DNA from: RUG754 sp041856085
Lineage (GTDB): Bacteria; Bacillota; Clostridia; Peptostreptococcales; Anaerovoracaceae
Length of the DNA: 15,136 bases
Reading direction: 5' to 3'
Assembly (NCBI GenBank): GCA_041856085.1
Contig: JBHAFL010000150.1
Location: 1-15,136, forward strand
Shown here piece after piece: positions 14,683 through 15,136 of the stretch. The notes beneath the pieces are model-generated. The model was not told the DNA's origin, made no database searches, and was given only the letters and a program-made list of their open reading frames with translations. The position numbers and the translations under genes were made by a program. How positions within the stretch are numbered: the stretch's first letter is position 1; each line of letters begins with the position of its first letter.

Positions 14683-14749
14683 TAATTGCAGACTTGCGAA
14701 GCAAGGCTGCCTGCGGCGAAGCCGCGGCGAGCGAAGCTCGCAAATTATG
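14681..14749. repeat. Cloverleaf-like palindromic element with three GAA-capped arms
   Basis: An outer inverted repeat (CATAATT at 14681-14687 with AATTATG at 14743-14749) encloses three hairpins of identical plan. Each is a five-base-pair stem with a GAA loop: 14693-14705, 14713-14725 and 14728-14740. All three share the core GCGAAGC, a heptamer known to form a very stable DNA mini-hairpin. The order and regular size suggest selection on folded single-stranded DNA or RNA. It lies directly upstream of secA. No coding potential is seen. It may be a small mobile or REP-like element or a structured RNA, and I cannot tell which. Confidence 0.65.
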
Positions 14750-14779
14750 ATTCATTGTTCTCTATTCATACTATATTAT

Positions 14780-14969
14780 GAGTGATAGTTGCTGCCGCGC
14801 TTTTTAGTCCTCGCTTCGGATAACTCTTCGGGCTTGCTCGCCGGCAAAATGGTTCTCGTCAAAACTCGCTGCGCTCAGACAGCTGACGAGAACCGAATTT
14901 TCCCGTCGCTCGCTTCGCCGAGAGTTATATCCTCACTGCGGAAGCAAAGCGCAGCAGCACTAATCGCTC
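14780..14969. repeat. 190-bp imperfect inverted repeat (MITE-like or structured RNA)
   Basis: The two halves (14780-14861 and 14884-14969) pair along almost their whole length around a 22-nt loop. A perfect 11-bp stem lies next to the loop (14851-14861 with 14884-14894). Further pairing follows at 14846-14850 with 14897-14901, 14818-14831 with 14918-14932, 14788-14804 with 14946-14960, and the ends 14780-14789 with 14959-14969. Mismatches and small bulges interrupt the helix. The fold could be a miniature inverted-repeat element or a noncoding RNA. An 87-codon open frame across it looks accidental. Confidence 0.65.
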
Positions 14970-14987
14970 AGATATGTTACAGAGACT

Positions 14988-15013
14988 ATTATACCATGTT
15001 TACATGGTATAAT
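14988..15013. promoter_or_regulatory. 26-bp palindrome carrying an extended -10 on each strand
   Basis: Twelve-base perfect arms (14988-14999 and 15002-15013) flank TT. Because of the symmetry each strand reads TGGTATAAT, an extended -10 motif. The minus-strand copy would start transcripts near 14981, running into the 190-bp hairpin and on toward secA. The plus-strand copy would fire into the insertion sequence. It may instead be a dimer-protein binding site, or both. No strong -35 accompanies either copy. Confidence 0.5.
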
Positions 15014-15020
15014 TCAGCCA

Positions 15021-15136
15021 TGGGGGTGCGGACGTTTTCTTGGACAGCTTAGGCAACCAATCCAAGAGATCGCCTGTACTCCACAGGGCTCAAATACCCT
15101 AACGATTTCTTGATTCTTTTTTCATTGTACCAATGA
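15021..15136 (-). mobile_element. IS3-family insertion sequence, 3' end only
   Basis: The element edge is placed at 15021, where the terminal repeat begins TGGGGGTGCGGACGTTTTCT and continues to TGGACA at 15041-15046. IS3-family elements of the IS150 type often have ends that start TG and contain TTGGACA a little inside. The transposase stop codon lies only a few bases from this repeat, as usual in the family. The rest of the element is outside the window, so its completeness and target duplication cannot be checked. Confidence 0.75.
15049..15136 (-). CDS. IS3-family transposase (OrfB, C-terminal 28 residues)
   Basis: Read on the minus strand from the window edge, the frame gives the end of a DDE integrase-type transposase. 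It has the well-known C-terminal pattern YNEKRIKKSLGYLSPVEYR, then a short tail ending LGLVA before a TAA stop. The catalytic residues lie outside the window. The short distance between stop codon and terminal repeat fits an insertion sequence and not a host gene. Whether the full gene is intact cannot be seen. Confidence 0.8.
   Translation of the reverse strand, partial: HWYNEKRIKKSLGYLSPVEYRRSLGLVA

Noticed and set aside
14780..14969. Firm assignment as 6S RNA
   Set aside because: Size and rod shape agree, but I see neither a clear large central bubble nor conserved 6S sequence; a covariance scan is needed.
14789..15052. An 87-codon plus-strand open frame over the hairpin region
   Set aside because: It runs through the 190-bp inverted repeat and the palindrome and stops inside the insertion sequence end; it has no ribosome binding site and no recognisable protein features.
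1..15136. CRISPR arrays, tRNA or rRNA genes
   Set aside because: No regularly spaced direct repeats, tRNA-like T-loop and anticodon patterns or rRNA segments were found on either strand.

Overview
The window looks chromosomal, from an anaerobic Firmicute of the class Clostridia, with coding DNA close to half GC. The lineage call rests on several traits: FabK rather than FabI as enoyl reductase, a short AccA without the N-terminal helical extension, four separate acetyl-CoA carboxylase subunits, AGGAGG-type ribosome binding sites, and a SecA with a SEC-C tail. A family-level assignment cannot be supported from this sequence. Every recognised gene lies on the minus strand, so transcription runs from high to low coordinates.

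15136-14610: The window opens inside the end of an IS3-family insertion sequence (last 28 transposase residues plus terminal inverted repeat, edge at 15021). Between it and secA lie about 410 bp without a believable gene but full of dyad symmetry. This includes a 26-bp palindrome with an extended -10 on each strand (14988-15013), a 190-bp imperfect hairpin (14780-14969), a 69-bp cloverleaf-like element with three GAA-capped arms (14681-14749), and a small hairpin just ahead of secA (14641-14666).

14609-10329: secA (869 aa) ends in its own terminator. It is followed by a monocistronic YjiH/GATE-type membrane protein gene with a strong sigma-A promoter and its own terminator.

10296-66: One long operon carries acetyl-CoA carboxylase and type II fatty acid synthesis. 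The order of transcription is acpP-accB-accC-accD-accA-fabH-fabK-fabX-like-fabD-fabG-fabF-fabZ. A promoter (TTGACT, 17-bp spacer, TAATAT) and a 23-bp operator-like inverted repeat in the leader precede acpP. Gene junctions are tight: several overlap and the largest gap is 46 bp.

The operon holds the whole route from acetyl-CoA to long-chain acyl-ACP. AccB/C/D/A make malonyl-CoA, FabD loads malonate onto AcpP, FabH starts the chain, and FabF, FabG, FabZ and FabK run the elongation cycle. No fabA, fabB, fabM, fabT or fapR gene is present. The main candidate for new biology is the second FabK-superfamily protein (3464-4492). It carries a C-terminal cysteine cluster like that of the Helicobacter pylori dehydrogenase/isomerase FabX and could be the missing unsaturated-fatty-acid branch enzyme. 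Two further oddities are an AccD without its N-terminal zinc ribbon and a FabH with an insertion of about 27 residues after the active-site region.
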